From Mycobacterium sp. (GTDB lineage: Bacteria > Actinomycetota > Actinomycetes > Mycobacteriales > Mycobacteriaceae): DNA of 64,000 nucleotides. A model generated the notes under the pieces. It saw only the letters and a program-made list of their open reading frames with translations, did not search any database and was not told the DNA's origin. The position numbers and the translations under genes are program-made. Shown one piece after another: positions 27,231 to 36,233 of this stretch. Location of the stretch: contig JAKFVT010000005.1 of NCBI GenBank assembly GCA_021732005.1, positions 1 through 64,000 of the forward strand, read 5' to 3'. The stretch's first letter is position 1. Every line of letters begins with the position of its first letter.

Positions 27231-28483
27231 CGGCCGCGCTTGACCTGATTGAACGGCACACCCTTGTCGGCGGCCAGTTCACGGGGGAACCCCAGGATGC
27301 GTTCGGCGATCACGTTGCGAGCCATCTCGCTGCTACCGCCGCCCAGTGAGCCGGTCTGCCGCGACAGATACCGCACCCCGATATCGGCCAGGTCGGACAG
27401 GTCCCCGCCCTCGTCGACGACACCAGCGGTGCCGGCGATCGCCAGCGCGGTGTCGACCTCGAGTTCGGTGGTCTCAGCGTGAAAGAGCCGAATCAGTGTA
27501 CCGGCGTTGGGCGGAAGTGAGCCGTTACCGATCCCTTGCCCGACATGGCTGATCAGCTGCTCCTTGACGATCCGGCGGACGAGGGCGCGCCCGGCCCGCT
27601 CTTGAGCGGCCGGGTTGTCGGATTGCCCAGTGCGCTCCATCAGGCCGATGTGGTCGGGCGGCATTTCGCTGGCGTTCTCCGCGCCGATGCCGCTGGCGAA
27701 CTCCGACCCGCCGCCCACCGCCCGGCGCTCATGAAACAGCTGGCGGGAGGCCACTTCCCAGCCCTTGTTGACCTCGCCGACCACGGCGTCAGCGCTCAGT
27801 TCCAGGCCGTCGAAGAATTCTTCGCAGAATTCCTCGTTGCCGTTGACCTCTTTGATCCGGCGCATCGTGATGCCGGGGGAGTCCAACGGCACCAAGAACA
27901 TGGTCAGGCCCTCGTGTTTGGGCACCGTCCAGTCGGTTCGGGCCAGCATCAGGCCGTAGTCGGCGGCGAAGGCACTGGTGCTCCAGGTCTTCGCGCCGTT
28001 GACGACCCAGGTGTCGCCGTGGCGATCGGCGCGTGTGATCACGCCGGCCAGATCGGAGCCGCCGCTGGGTTCGCTCAGCAGCTGGCAGAGGATCTCGTCA
28101 CCGCGGATCGCCGCCGAAATGCGTTCGCGTTTCTGGGCTTCGGTGCCCATGTCCAAGATGGTGGCCGCACAGATCGTGAAGGTCGGCACATTGAGGATCA
28201 GCGGCATCTCGTAGCCGCGGCACTCGGCGTCGAATGCCTTCTGGTACGCGTGATCCAGCCCCAGTCCACCGTATTCACGGGGAAAGCAGATTCCGGCGAA
28301 ACCGCCTGCGTACAAGCGCTTCTGGAGGTCCTTGGCGTGGTCCCAGGACGCTTGCTCGGCGCGCACCGAGAACGGCGGATGGTCGGGATCGATGGTCGGC
28401 ATGTTCTCGGCCAGCCAGGCGCGTGCCCTCGCGGCGAAATCAGCGACTGATTCGGTGGCCGTGGAGATCGCGGTTTCGGTCAT
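27224..28483 (-). CDS. Acyl-CoA dehydrogenase (second of pair)
   Basis: 419 aa flavoprotein that introduces a 2,3 double bond into an acyl-CoA. It shows the N-terminal helical domain, the FAD/substrate loop QLLSEPSGGSDLAGV, WVVNGAKTWSTSA, and a C-terminal domain ending with RQTGSLGGGSSEMARNVIAERILG. The usual catalytic Glu position (EGTxE in many family members) is replaced by a GGGSSE segment, as in several mycobacterial FadE proteins that act as heteromeric pairs. The ATG overlaps the stop of the preceding dehydrogenase (ATGA), so an alpha-beta heteromer is plausible. Confidence 0.92.
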   Translation of the reverse strand: MTETAISTATESVADFAARARAWLAENMPTIDPDHPPFSVRAEQASWDHAKDLQKRLYAGGFAGICFPREYGGLGLDHAYQKAFDAECRGYEMPLILNVPTFTICAATILDMGTEAQKRERISAAIRGDEILCQLLSEPSGGSDLAGVITRADRHGDTWVVNGAKTWSTSAFAADYGLMLARTDWTVPKHEGLTMFLVPLDSPGITMRRIKEVNGNEEFCEEFFDGLELSADAVVGEVNKGWEVASRQLFHERRAVGGGSEFASGIGAENASEMPPDHIGLMERTGQSDNPAAQERAGRALVRRIVKEQLISHVGQGIGNGSLPPNAGTLIRLFHAETTELEVDTALAIAGTAGVVDEGGDLSDLADIGVRYLSRQTGSLGGGSSEMARNVIAERILGFPRELAADKGVPFNQVKRGRT

Positions 28484-29613
28484 GCCGAAGCTCCCTTTCG
28501 GTCGGCGCTCAACGCATACACCGCGCGGTGGTGCTCCTCCGGCGAACCGTACAGCGCGCGGTACAACGCGGTACGGCGCAAGAACAGGTGCAGATCGTGT
28601 TCCCAGGTGACGCCGATGCCGCCGTGCAGCTGCACACAATCCTGCAGCATCACCGGGGCTCTTTCGGCCACATAGGCTTTGGCGACGCTGACCAGTAGGG
28701 GGGCGTCATCCGAGCGCTGCGACACCGCGGCCACCGCGCCAGCCGTCGTCGCCCGGCACGCCTCGAACCACATCTTCATGTCCGCGAGCCGATGCTTGAG
28801 CGCCTGATAGGACGCCAGCGGCCTGCCGAAACTGTGGCGATCGAACATCCACTGCGTGGTCATCGCCAGCACGGTGTCCAGAATCCCGACGATCTCCGCG
28901 CACTGCAGCACCAGCGCGACCTGCCGCTGCCGCTCGATGATCGCCGGCGTCTGCGCGGCATCGCCGACCACCGCGGCGTCGTCGACCTCCACACTGTTGA
29001 ATTGCACTCGGGCGTAACGCTTCACCATGTCCACCGAGCGTTGCTCGGTGATGGTCGTGCGGTCGGCGGGGACGAGGAACTGGCGGGGGCTGCCGTCGAG
29101 ATCAGCTACCACCAGGAACACCCCGGCGTCGGTGCCTGCCTCGACGCGGTCCTTCACCCCGTCGATGCGGTAACCGGATCCGGTGCGCGTCGCGGTGACA
29201 CCGGGCTGCAGCGGGCTCAGCGGCAGGCCTGGTTCGTAGACCGCCCAGGACGCCACGAGTTCACCGGACACCAGCGCGTCGATGGTGTCGCCGTGCCCCT
29301 CGGGCGCCTCGACCAGACCCGCCAGCACGACGCTGACCGGATGCAGCGGACCGGGCGCCACACTGTGTCCGATCTGTTCGGCCACCAACGCCAGGTCGGC
29401 CACACCGTCGCCCGAAACACTGCCGCCGCCAATGTCTTCGGGGACCAGCAGGCTGGCCCAGCCGAGCTCGGCAGCCCGTTGCCACCACTGCTCGTCGAAC
29501 GAGGTGTCCGCGGCGTGCAGTTCCCGCACCCGGGTCAGCGAAGCCTCCTTCTCCAGGAAGGCCTGCGTCGTCGACGCGAACAACATCTGTTCGGGATTGG
29601 CGATTCCTGTCAT
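28480..29613 (-). CDS. Acyl-CoA dehydrogenase (first of pair)
   Basis: 377 aa acyl-CoA dehydrogenase family protein, shorter and more divergent than its partner. The middle domain is visible (RIDGVKDRVEAGTDAGVFLVVADLDG), as is the C-terminal helical part with the HSFGRPLASYQALKHRLADM FAD-contact motif and QLHGGIGVTWEHDLHLFLRR. It lies between the amidohydrolase and a second dehydrogenase, with 4-base overlaps on both sides. Such FadE pairs in mycobacteria often form alpha2beta2 enzymes acting on bulky acyl-CoAs; substrate here is unknown. Confidence 0.92.
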   Translation of the reverse strand: MTGIANPEQMLFASTTQAFLEKEASLTRVRELHAADTSFDEQWWQRAAELGWASLLVPEDIGGGSVSGDGVADLALVAEQIGHSVAPGPLHPVSVVLAGLVEAPEGHGDTIDALVSGELVASWAVYEPGLPLSPLQPGVTATRTGSGYRIDGVKDRVEAGTDAGVFLVVADLDGSPRQFLVPADRTTITEQRSVDMVKRYARVQFNSVEVDDAAVVGDAAQTPAIIERQRQVALVLQCAEIVGILDTVLAMTTQWMFDRHSFGRPLASYQALKHRLADMKMWFEACRATTAGAVAAVSQRSDDAPLLVSVAKAYVAERAPVMLQDCVQLHGGIGVTWEHDLHLFLRRTALYRALYGSPEEHHRAVYALSADRKGASA

Positions 29614-30839
29614 GCGATGACAAGCGCAGGTACGTCGGGCTTGTGGACCGAGACATTGGGCACCTTGAACAGGTCGACCAGGTTGCCGCCCATCACTTTT
29701 CGCTGCTGTTCCTCAGTCAGGCCCTGAGCTTGCAGGTCGTCGACGAGGTTGATCGGATCGGCGAGGCCTTCGGGATGCGGCCAGTCCGAACCGAAGATGA
29801 TGCGGTCGACACCGCACAGCTCCGACATCTTCTTGAAGTCGTCCTCCCAGAACGGGGCCACGTAGACGGCCCGCTTGAACGCCTCGATCGGGTCTTCTGG
29901 AAACTCCTGCGGCATCTTCGAATACACGTCTTTGAATTGGTAGAACAGGTAGGGCACCCACGACGCGCCGTTCTCGATCGACAGGATGCGCAGATCGGGG
30001 TTGCGGGTCAGCGCACCGTGGCACACCAGCGCGGCCATGGTGTCCTCGATGGGCCGCTTGCCCATCGCGACCATCCGGAACGACGTCGGCTTGAACGGCA
30101 GGAACTCGTCGGCGGGCTCCCAGTCGTTGAGGTACTCCGCGTAGCCGCTGTCGGAGGCATGCATGCACACCGGGATGCCGGCCTTGACACACGCGTCCCA
30201 GAACGGATCGAACTCGGGCAGGCCCATTGAGCGGGACCCTCGGAAACCCGCGACGGGGGCCGGGCGGACCAGCACGGTTTTGGCGCCGCGCTCCAGGCAC
30301 CATTCGAGCTCCTCGAGTGCCCGGTCGACGATGCTCAAGTTGATGACCGGGGTGGAGAAGATCCGGCCTTCGTAGTTGAACTGCCAGGTCTCATACATCC
30401 ACTGGTTGAGCGCGTGAACGATGTCGAGGATCAGCTCGGGATCGTCCTTGAGCCGCTCCTCGACCAGGCTGGCCAGGGTCGGGAACATGATCGTGTAGTC
30501 CAGGCCCAGGCCGTCGAGAACCTCGAGGCGTGCCTCGGGATTGCGGAAGGCGGGGATGGCCTTCATCGGCTTGCCCATGATCTCGCGGAAACTCTTGCCC
30601 CCGCTGCCGTGCTTGAAGTAGTCCTCCTGCGCGCCGGGGCGGGCGACGACCTCGAAGGTCGGGTTGGGGATGTAGTCGCTGATCGTGTTGCGCACCACGA
30701 TCTTGGTGCGGCCGTGGACGTCGATGTAGTCGATGACGCCCTTGCGGCTGTCCGGCAGGAATTGCGTCAGCGCTTCCTTCGGTTCGTAAAAGTGATTGTC
30801 GGCGTCGAACACGGGATAGGGAAGCTCGCGCGAGGGCAT
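29610..30839 (-). CDS. Amidohydrolase family 2 metal-dependent hydrolase
   Basis: 409 aa TIM-barrel hydrolase or decarboxylase of the amidohydrolase-2 family. Metal ligands are DADNHFYEP at the N-terminus (DxDxH-type), CMHASDSGY, a central His (CHGALTRNP) and the C-terminal FGSDWPHPEG Asp. Family members decarboxylate aromatic acids or hydrolyse cyclic compounds. The ATG follows GGAGG by 6 bases. First structural gene of an operon with two acyl-CoA dehydrogenases, downstream of a TetR regulator on the same strand; a palindrome sits 34 bases upstream. Confidence 0.92.
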   Translation of the reverse strand: MPSRELPYPVFDADNHFYEPKEALTQFLPDSRKGVIDYIDVHGRTKIVVRNTISDYIPNPTFEVVARPGAQEDYFKHGSGGKSFREIMGKPMKAIPAFRNPEARLEVLDGLGLDYTIMFPTLASLVEERLKDDPELILDIVHALNQWMYETWQFNYEGRIFSTPVINLSIVDRALEELEWCLERGAKTVLVRPAPVAGFRGSRSMGLPEFDPFWDACVKAGIPVCMHASDSGYAEYLNDWEPADEFLPFKPTSFRMVAMGKRPIEDTMAALVCHGALTRNPDLRILSIENGASWVPYLFYQFKDVYSKMPQEFPEDPIEAFKRAVYVAPFWEDDFKKMSELCGVDRIIFGSDWPHPEGLADPINLVDDLQAQGLTEEQQRKVMGGNLVDLFKVPNVSVHKPDVPALVIA

Positions 30840-30872
30840 GTCCGCCTCCAGAGAGTGTGATTGGTCGATATC

Positions 30873-30897
30873 GGTAATGACGTTACCATGACGGTAC
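30873..30897. promoter_or_regulatory. Putative TetR operator upstream of the amidohydrolase operon
   Basis: GGTAA-TGACG-TTACC (30873-30887) is an inverted repeat. A direct repeat overlaps it: ATGACGTTAC (30877-30886) and ATGACGGTAC (30888-30897). The 12-mer AATGACGTTACC is shared exactly with the tetR/thioesterase intergenic region (31602-31613), so the adjacent TetR protein probably binds both. Confidence 0.7.
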
Positions 30898-30946
30898 GCG
30901 GGCCGATAGGTTGGTCGAAAAAGGGTGGTCTAGCAGCGAAGACGAG

Positions 30947-31567
30947 TCAGGGCAGCAAACCGCGGACACAGAATTCGTAGATGTGTTCGCCGTCGATGGG
31001 CACTCCGTTGAGTTCGGCGCCCAGGCTGCGCAGTCGCATGGCGCCGAGCACCGCCTGCATGATCAACGCCGCTGTGGTCTCGACTTCGAGGCCGGGCCGG
31101 AAGCTGCCCTCGTCGATGCCGCGGTTCAGGATTTCGCCGATCAACTCGTGCAGCGGCGACAGCACCCGGGCGTACTCCCGCGGCAGCGACTCGGCGAGGT
31201 GGTCGTTGTAATAGGTCAGACCGCGGTTGATGCTGTCCTGCTTGGTGGATTCGGCCGGGGTGCAGATGCGGTCGATCAACACGCGCATCGCCTCGGCGGC
31301 CGGCAGTGCGTCGGTCTCGGTGCGCCAGTGCTTGGTCGACTCGGCCATGATCGTGTCGATCAGCGCCAGCAGCAGCTCATCCTTTGTGGAAAAGTGCTGG
31401 TAGAACGACCGCAACGACGTCTTTGAGCGCTCGACGACCTCGAGGACGGTGAAGTCGGTGCGGCCCGTCTCGGCCAGGATCGACAGCGCTGAGCGCATGA
31501 AGCGGCTCTCCCGGGAGTCCGGATCGGCGCGCACCGCCTCGGGCGATCGTTCGTTGGCCTTGGCCAT
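30947..31567 (-). CDS. TetR family transcriptional regulator
   Basis: 206 aa. The N-terminal helix-turn-helix is clear: LSILAETGRTDFTVLEVVERSKTSLRSFYQHFSTKDELLLALID. The C-terminal ligand-binding domain is helical and has no recognisable ligand motif. It lies upstream of the amidohydrolase operon on the same strand and divergent from a thioesterase. A shared 12-mer in both promoters suggests autoregulation and control of both units, with an acyl-CoA or pathway intermediate as a likely inducer. Confidence 0.93.
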   Translation of the reverse strand: MAKANERSPEAVRADPDSRESRFMRSALSILAETGRTDFTVLEVVERSKTSLRSFYQHFSTKDELLLALIDTIMAESTKHWRTETDALPAAEAMRVLIDRICTPAESTKQDSINRGLTYYNDHLAESLPREYARVLSPLHELIGEILNRGIDEGSFRPGLEVETTAALIMQAVLGAMRLRSLGAELNGVPIDGEHIYEFCVRGLLP

Positions 31568-31601
31568 CGGGTCAGCTTATCGGTCGGGTTACAGTGACGA
31601 G

Positions 31602-31613
31602 AATGACGTTACC
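31602..31613. promoter_or_regulatory. Putative TetR operator in the tetR/thioesterase promoter
   Basis: AATGACGTTACC, identical to the 12-mer in the palindrome upstream of the amidohydrolase (30876-30887). It lies between the divergent tetR start (31567) and thioesterase start (31643), where one bound dimer could affect both. Confidence 0.7.
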
Positions 31614-31642
31614 GTCTTGGAATGCGACAAGGTGAGGAACAC

Positions 31643-32533
31643 ATGACTGCGAATTCCGGGGAAGCCGTTCAGAACCCGTGGACGGTGGCGCGGCTGCTCG
31701 AACTCTTCGACGTCGAAGCCGACGGCCAGGATCGCTACATCGCTCCGACCGGTATCGCCGACGCCGACGAACGGCAGGTCGTCGAGGGCACCCAGGTGCT
31801 CGCGCAGGTGATCGTGGCGGCCGCAAAACGGTTCGGCGGCAAGTCGATTCGCTCGGTGCACAGTGTCTTCGCCCGCGCCGTGCTGGTGGGGCCGCCGGTC
31901 ATCCTCGACATCGACGTCATCTCGGAAGGGCGCTCGACAGCCTCGGCGATCATCACCGCGTCGCAGAACGACAAGCGGTGCATGACGTTCACGGTGCTGG
32001 CCGATGTGCCCACCGCGGACGTGATCCGCCACCACCTGCCACGGCCGCAGGTGGCCGGGCCCGGTGAGGCGAACGTGTGCGAAATGCCTATGGGTGGAAG
32101 GCAAGTCAAGCTCGTCGACGTCATCGACATCAACAGCCCCGACGAGGTCGGGCCGCCGGAGGTCTACGCCTGGCTGCACTACGACCCCATCCCGGCGCGC
32201 GACGATCTGGCCAAGGCCCTGATCGCCTACTTCACCGGCCATCTCGGCATCTCGACGACCATGCGCGCGCACGAAGGCATCGGCACCGCGCAGTCCCACT
32301 TCACGGTGTCGACCGCGCCGATGACGGTCACGGTCAGCTTCCACGAGCCGGTCAGCTGGACCGGCTGGCTGCTCTACACCCACGAAAGCACCCAGGTCGG
32401 TGCCGGCATGTCCTACATCCGCGGCGCGGTGCACACCGAGGACGGTGAGCTGATCGCGTCCTTCACCCAGGATGCGTTGATCCGGCCGCTGCGGACATCC
32501 GACAACGCGATCGCTGCCGAAGCCCGGATCTAG
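31643..32533 (+). CDS. Acyl-CoA thioesterase domain (TesB-like) protein
   Basis: 296 aa protein resembling TesB-type double-hotdog thioesterases (GGKSIRSVHSVFARAVLVGPPVILDIDV in the first hotdog; AYFTGHLGISTTMRAHEGIGTAQSHFTVS and YTHESTQVGAGMSYIRGAV in the second). It probably releases free acids from CoA thioesters. The ATG at 31643 has GGTGAGG 6 bases upstream, so I prefer it over the ATG at 31622. Divergent from the TetR gene and probably in its regulon. Confidence 0.86.
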   Translation: MTANSGEAVQNPWTVARLLELFDVEADGQDRYIAPTGIADADERQVVEGTQVLAQVIVAAAKRFGGKSIRSVHSVFARAVLVGPPVILDIDVISEGRSTASAIITASQNDKRCMTFTVLADVPTADVIRHHLPRPQVAGPGEANVCEMPMGGRQVKLVDVIDINSPDEVGPPEVYAWLHYDPIPARDDLAKALIAYFTGHLGISTTMRAHEGIGTAQSHFTVSTAPMTVTVSFHEPVSWTGWLLYTHESTQVGAGMSYIRGAVHTEDGELIASFTQDALIRPLRTSDNAIAAEARI

Positions 32534-32539
32534 CGTCCG

Positions 32540-33217
32540 ATGAGTCTGGTCGCCGGCCGCGGCCCGCTTGGTCCGGACCGGGCCGGCTGGTTCTCCGCGC
32601 CGGTCGCCGAGCCGATCGTCTACGTCGAGCCGCACCCGCGCCGGGTGCAGGCGATGCGCGACGGTCAGACCGTCATCGACACCGAGAACGCGCTGCTGGT
32701 CCACCGCGCTGGCGCGCCGCTGAGCTACGCCTTTCCCAAGGGTGAAACAGCCGATCTGCCAACCGAACCTGAGCCCGAGGCGCCCGGCTATGTGCGGGTG
32801 CCGTGGGAGGCCGTCGACACCTGGGTGGAGGAGGGCCGAACGCTGGTGCACTATCCGCCCAACCCGTATCACCGGGTGGACTGCCGGCCCGCGCGGCGGC
32901 GGCTGCGGGTGCTGGTCGCCGGCGAGGTGCTGGTGGACACCGAGGACACTGTGATCGTGTTCGAAACCGCTCTGGCGCCACGGCTTTACGTCGCACCGGA
33001 GTATGTGCGCGCCAGTCTGCTGCGGCGAACGGACACCTCGAGTTACTGCAATTACAAGGGCTATGCGACCTATTGGGCCGCCGGCGACGTCGACGATGTC
33101 GCGTGGAGCTACGACGACCCGCTGCCCGAAACCCGGCCGATCGCGGGCTATTTCAGCTTCGATCCCGGGCGGGCCGAGGTGAGCGCCGAGCTGCCTAGCC
33201 CAGATCGCCAGCCTTGA
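32540..33217 (+). CDS. DUF427 domain protein
   Basis: 225 aa with two DUF427-like units (YVEPHPRRVQAMRDGQTVIDTENALLV and PARRRLRVLVAGEVLVDTEDTVIVFET), then LRRTDTSSYCNYKGYATYW, the usual DUF427 C-terminal motif. Small beta-rich proteins of unknown function. Six bases after the thioesterase stop, so likely co-transcribed. The last 23 bases overlap the convergent metallopeptidase gene. Confidence 0.85.
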   Translation: MSLVAGRGPLGPDRAGWFSAPVAEPIVYVEPHPRRVQAMRDGQTVIDTENALLVHRAGAPLSYAFPKGETADLPTEPEPEAPGYVRVPWEAVDTWVEEGRTLVHYPPNPYHRVDCRPARRRLRVLVAGEVLVDTEDTVIVFETALAPRLYVAPEYVRASLLRRTDTSSYCNYKGYATYWAAGDVDDVAWSYDDPLPETRPIAGYFSFDPGRAEVSAELPSPDRQP

Positions 33218-34073
33218 ACGTGTCGCACTGTTTAGGGTCACCGGTCTGATATCCGGTGGTGAACCACTTCTGTCGTTCGGCCGACGAGCCATGGGTCCAC
33301 TGTTCGGGATTGACTCGCCCGGTGGCCTGCTTCTGGATACGGTCGTCACCCACCGATGCCGCGGCCGACAGCGCGTCGGCAATGTCCTTATCGGTCAACG
33401 GTTCCAGATAGGTCACGTCGGTGCCTGGCTGCTTGGTGATGGCCGCGTAGTGCGCCCACACACCGGCGTAGCAGTCGGCCTGCAGCTCGGTGCGCACACT
33501 ACCGCCGGTGGCGCCCTGCGCCCCCTGCTGGGCGCGGCCGAGTACGCCGAGCAGGTCTTGCACATGGTGGCCGTACTCGTGGGCGACCACGTACTCCTGC
33601 GCCAACGGTCCACCGCTGGAACCGAATTGGGTCTTGAGGACATCGAAGAAATCGGTGTCGAAGTACGCGGTCTTGTCGACCGGGCAGTAGAACGGCCCGA
33701 CATCACTGGTCGCCGGGCCACACCCGGTCTGCACCTGATTCTTGAACAGCATCATTCTGGGCCGGGTGTAGCCCTTGAGGAGGTCGCTCCACACGCCGTC
33801 GACCGAGTTGCCGGTGGCCACCACGCGGCATTCGACGTACTGGTTGGCGTCGGCGCCCGTCTTGCACTTACTCAAGTCGTAGCCCGACTGCTCGGCACCG
33901 GGTGGCAGGGTCTGCTGCGGAGTGGTCACCTGGCTGGGATCGATACCGAGGAACACCGCGAGCAGCACCACCACCAGGCCGCCGAGACCACCGCCGATCG
34001 CGATGCCCCGACCGCCGCCACCACCGGTCGAGGTGGTGCTGGTGTCGATCTGCATTCCCTCGTTAAAGGTCAT
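33195..34073 (-). CDS. Neutral zinc metallopeptidase, YpfJ/KPN_02809 type (Rv2575-like)
   Basis: 292 aa membrane-anchored protease. A Gly-rich segment (TGGGGGRGIAIGGGLGG) leads into one membrane helix near residues 25-50, then an extracellular zinc peptidase domain with HEYGHHVQDLLG (HExxH). The partner region (ELQADCYAGVWAHYA) supplies the third ligand, and SVGDDRIQKQATGRVNPEQWTHGSSAERQKWF is typical of the family. ATG at 34073 has GGGGA 6 bases upstream. The stop overlaps the convergent DUF427 gene by 23 bases. Confidence 0.92.
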   Translation of the reverse strand: MTFNEGMQIDTSTTSTGGGGGRGIAIGGGLGGLVVVLLAVFLGIDPSQVTTPQQTLPPGAEQSGYDLSKCKTGADANQYVECRVVATGNSVDGVWSDLLKGYTRPRMMLFKNQVQTGCGPATSDVGPFYCPVDKTAYFDTDFFDVLKTQFGSSGGPLAQEYVVAHEYGHHVQDLLGVLGRAQQGAQGATGGSVRTELQADCYAGVWAHYAAITKQPGTDVTYLEPLTDKDIADALSAAASVGDDRIQKQATGRVNPEQWTHGSSAERQKWFTTGYQTGDPKQCDTFKAGDLG

Positions 34074-34145
34074 CAGCACTCCCCGAGATCGGTACTTGAG
34101 GTGCGGTTACCCACCGCGTTCACCTTGCCACACTACGATTTCGCC

Positions 34146-35624
34146 GTGACCGTCGTCGCGGATCCGTCGACCGTGGCTTACACCACCCTGGGTGCGCTGC
34201 GCGGAACCACCGAAAGCGGTGTGCGGGTCTGGCGCGGCATTCCCTATGCCGAACAGCCCATCGGAGAGCGCCGTTTTCGTGCCCCCACCCCCGTGCAACC
34301 GTGGGCCGGGGTGCGCGACGCGGTCGAGCACGGGCCGGTGCCGCCACAGGGCCGCTCGTTCGTCGGCGGTGGCCGTGACGACCCGAAGATCCGTGACGAA
34401 GCCTGCCTGACGCTGACGGTCTGGGCGCCCGAGACATCGACCCCGCTGCCCGTCATGGTCTGGATCCCCGGCGGCGCCTTCGTCTACGGCGCGGGGCAAC
34501 TGCAGCTCTACAACGGGTCCCGGCTTGCTGCCAATGGTGACGTCGTGGTGGTCAACGTGACCTACCGGCTCGGCGTGTTCGGCGGTTTCGAACTCGGCGA
34601 TCTCGGTGCCGGATTCGCCGACAACCTGTGCCTGCGCGACCAGATCGCGGCGCTGCGCTGGGTGCAGGACAACATCGCCGCGTTCGGCGGAGACCCGCAG
34701 CGTGTCACGATCTTCGGGGAGTCGGCCGGTGCGACGTCGGTGCTGGCATTGCTCGCCAGTCCGGCCGGTGAGGGGTTGTTTGCCCGTGCGATCGCGCAGA
34801 GCCCGGCGCTGCCGCTCATCGCCGACCGGGCGACCCGGGCCAAGCGTGCCCACGAATTCGTCGACCTCGTCGGCGCCGACCCCGCCGCGTTCCCGGTGCT
34901 GCCGCAGCGGGTGCTGCGCCGCGCCGCGGGGGAGATGCAGCGCCGCAGCGCCGAGGCCACCCCGACGCTGGCCTATGGGCTCACCTACGGCGTGGACCTG
35001 TTGCCCAGGCATCCGATCGACGCGGCGCGGGCCGGCGAGGTCAATCCGGTGCCGCTGATCATCGGGACCAACAGCCATGAGGCGTCGATGTTCGCGTGGT
35101 CCAAACCGCCGATGCTGCCGACCACCGCCGCCGGGATCGACGCCTACTTCGACCGGGTCGCGCCGGACGCCCGGAGCCGGGTGCTGGCCGGTTATCCGGA
35201 CTATCCGCGCCGGCGGGCGCAGATCGCCGTGGGATCCGACGTCATGTTCGGAGCGCCGACGTGGGCCTTCGCCGACGCCTACAGCCCGCACGCCACTACC
35301 CACGTGTATCGGTTCGACCACACCACGTGGACCTTGCGGATGCTGGGGCTCGGCGCCACCCACGGCAGCGAGATCGTGCACATCCAGCACAGCTACGGCT
35401 CATATCTGGGCCGCAAAATCCACCCGCTCGGTCGCCGCGTGCAGCCCGCGGTGGGCCGCCGGATGCAGCGCACCTGGCTGAACTTCGCCACCCACGGCGA
35501 ATTGGAAGATTGGCCCCGCTACGACTGCGCGCGACGCGCTACCCGCGTCATCCGTTCCAACCGCGACGTCTCGGTCGACGACCCCGACGCGCTGCGCAGG
35601 GAGGCCTGGACCGGGCTGTACTAG
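34146..35624 (+). CDS. Type B carboxylesterase/lipase
   Basis: 492 aa alpha/beta-hydrolase of the carboxylesterase type B family. The nucleophile is in FGESAGATSVLAL (GxSxG), the oxyanion region is IPGGAFVYG, and the N-terminus carries the family motif FRGIPYAEQPIG-like VWRGIPYAEQPIGERRF. GTG start at 34146; longer frames run antisense into the metallopeptidase gene. The substrate is unknown. The stop overlaps the convergent SRPBCC gene by 4 bases. Confidence 0.92.
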   Translation: MTVVADPSTVAYTTLGALRGTTESGVRVWRGIPYAEQPIGERRFRAPTPVQPWAGVRDAVEHGPVPPQGRSFVGGGRDDPKIRDEACLTLTVWAPETSTPLPVMVWIPGGAFVYGAGQLQLYNGSRLAANGDVVVVNVTYRLGVFGGFELGDLGAGFADNLCLRDQIAALRWVQDNIAAFGGDPQRVTIFGESAGATSVLALLASPAGEGLFARAIAQSPALPLIADRATRAKRAHEFVDLVGADPAAFPVLPQRVLRRAAGEMQRRSAEATPTLAYGLTYGVDLLPRHPIDAARAGEVNPVPLIIGTNSHEASMFAWSKPPMLPTTAAGIDAYFDRVAPDARSRVLAGYPDYPRRRAQIAVGSDVMFGAPTWAFADAYSPHATTHVYRFDHTTWTLRMLGLGATHGSEIVHIQHSYGSYLGRKIHPLGRRVQPAVGRRMQRTWLNFATHGELEDWPRYDCARRATRVIRSNRDVSVDDPDALRREAWTGLY

Positions 35625-36118
35625 TGGAACCGCTTGTCGGTGTAGCGGCGCAGATTGGCCAGGAACCACCGGAACGACAGATTCATCAGCGGGCCACCCA
35701 CGATGAGCCCGAACCGGGCCGGTCCGTTCGCCTTCTGCGCCACCGTCCAGGTCAGCCGGCAGCCGCCCGGCGTCTCCTCCACGCGGTACTCCTCGGCGAA
35801 GGCGGCCACCACCTTGTTGGAGCAGGTGTTGAACCGAAACGCCAGGTAGGTGTAGGGCTCCCAGGCCAGGAACTCCTCGTCACCGACCAGTCCGCCGAGC
35901 ATGTTCACCGTGCGTGTGGTGCCGACGCCGTACGGCTTGGGGCTGGTCCAGGTGACCCCGGTGATGACCTTGGCCCACTGGGGCCAGGAGTCTGCGTCGG
36001 AGAGGACCTCGAACAGCTGCTCAGGTGTGATGGCGAGGTCCACGCTGTTGGAGAAGCGGAACTTCGCGTCGCGAATGAACGTCAGATCGACGCGCTCACA
36101 GGGATACATCGTGGTCAT
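35621..36118 (-). CDS. SRPBCC/polyketide cyclase-like protein
   Basis: 165 aa START-like helix-grip fold: VDLAITPEQLFEVLSDADSWPQWAKVI (opening strand and helix), then paired strands and a C-terminal long helix FRWFLANLRRYTD. Such proteins bind lipophilic ligands in a cavity. ATG at 36118 has GGAGG 8 bases upstream. Divergent from aspS. Confidence 0.87.
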   Translation of the reverse strand: MTTMYPCERVDLTFIRDAKFRFSNSVDLAITPEQLFEVLSDADSWPQWAKVITGVTWTSPKPYGVGTTRTVNMLGGLVGDEEFLAWEPYTYLAFRFNTCSNKVVAAFAEEYRVEETPGGCRLTWTVAQKANGPARFGLIVGGPLMNLSFRWFLANLRRYTDKRFH

Positions 36119-36233
36119 CGGGGCTACCTCCGCGCTGACCATACACCGAGGTGACGTATGTCCGGTCGGGTCCACCTCATAGACTGAACGCTCGATTTCC
36201 GTTACATCCGTTTCTCGATTTTCAGGAGTTTCA

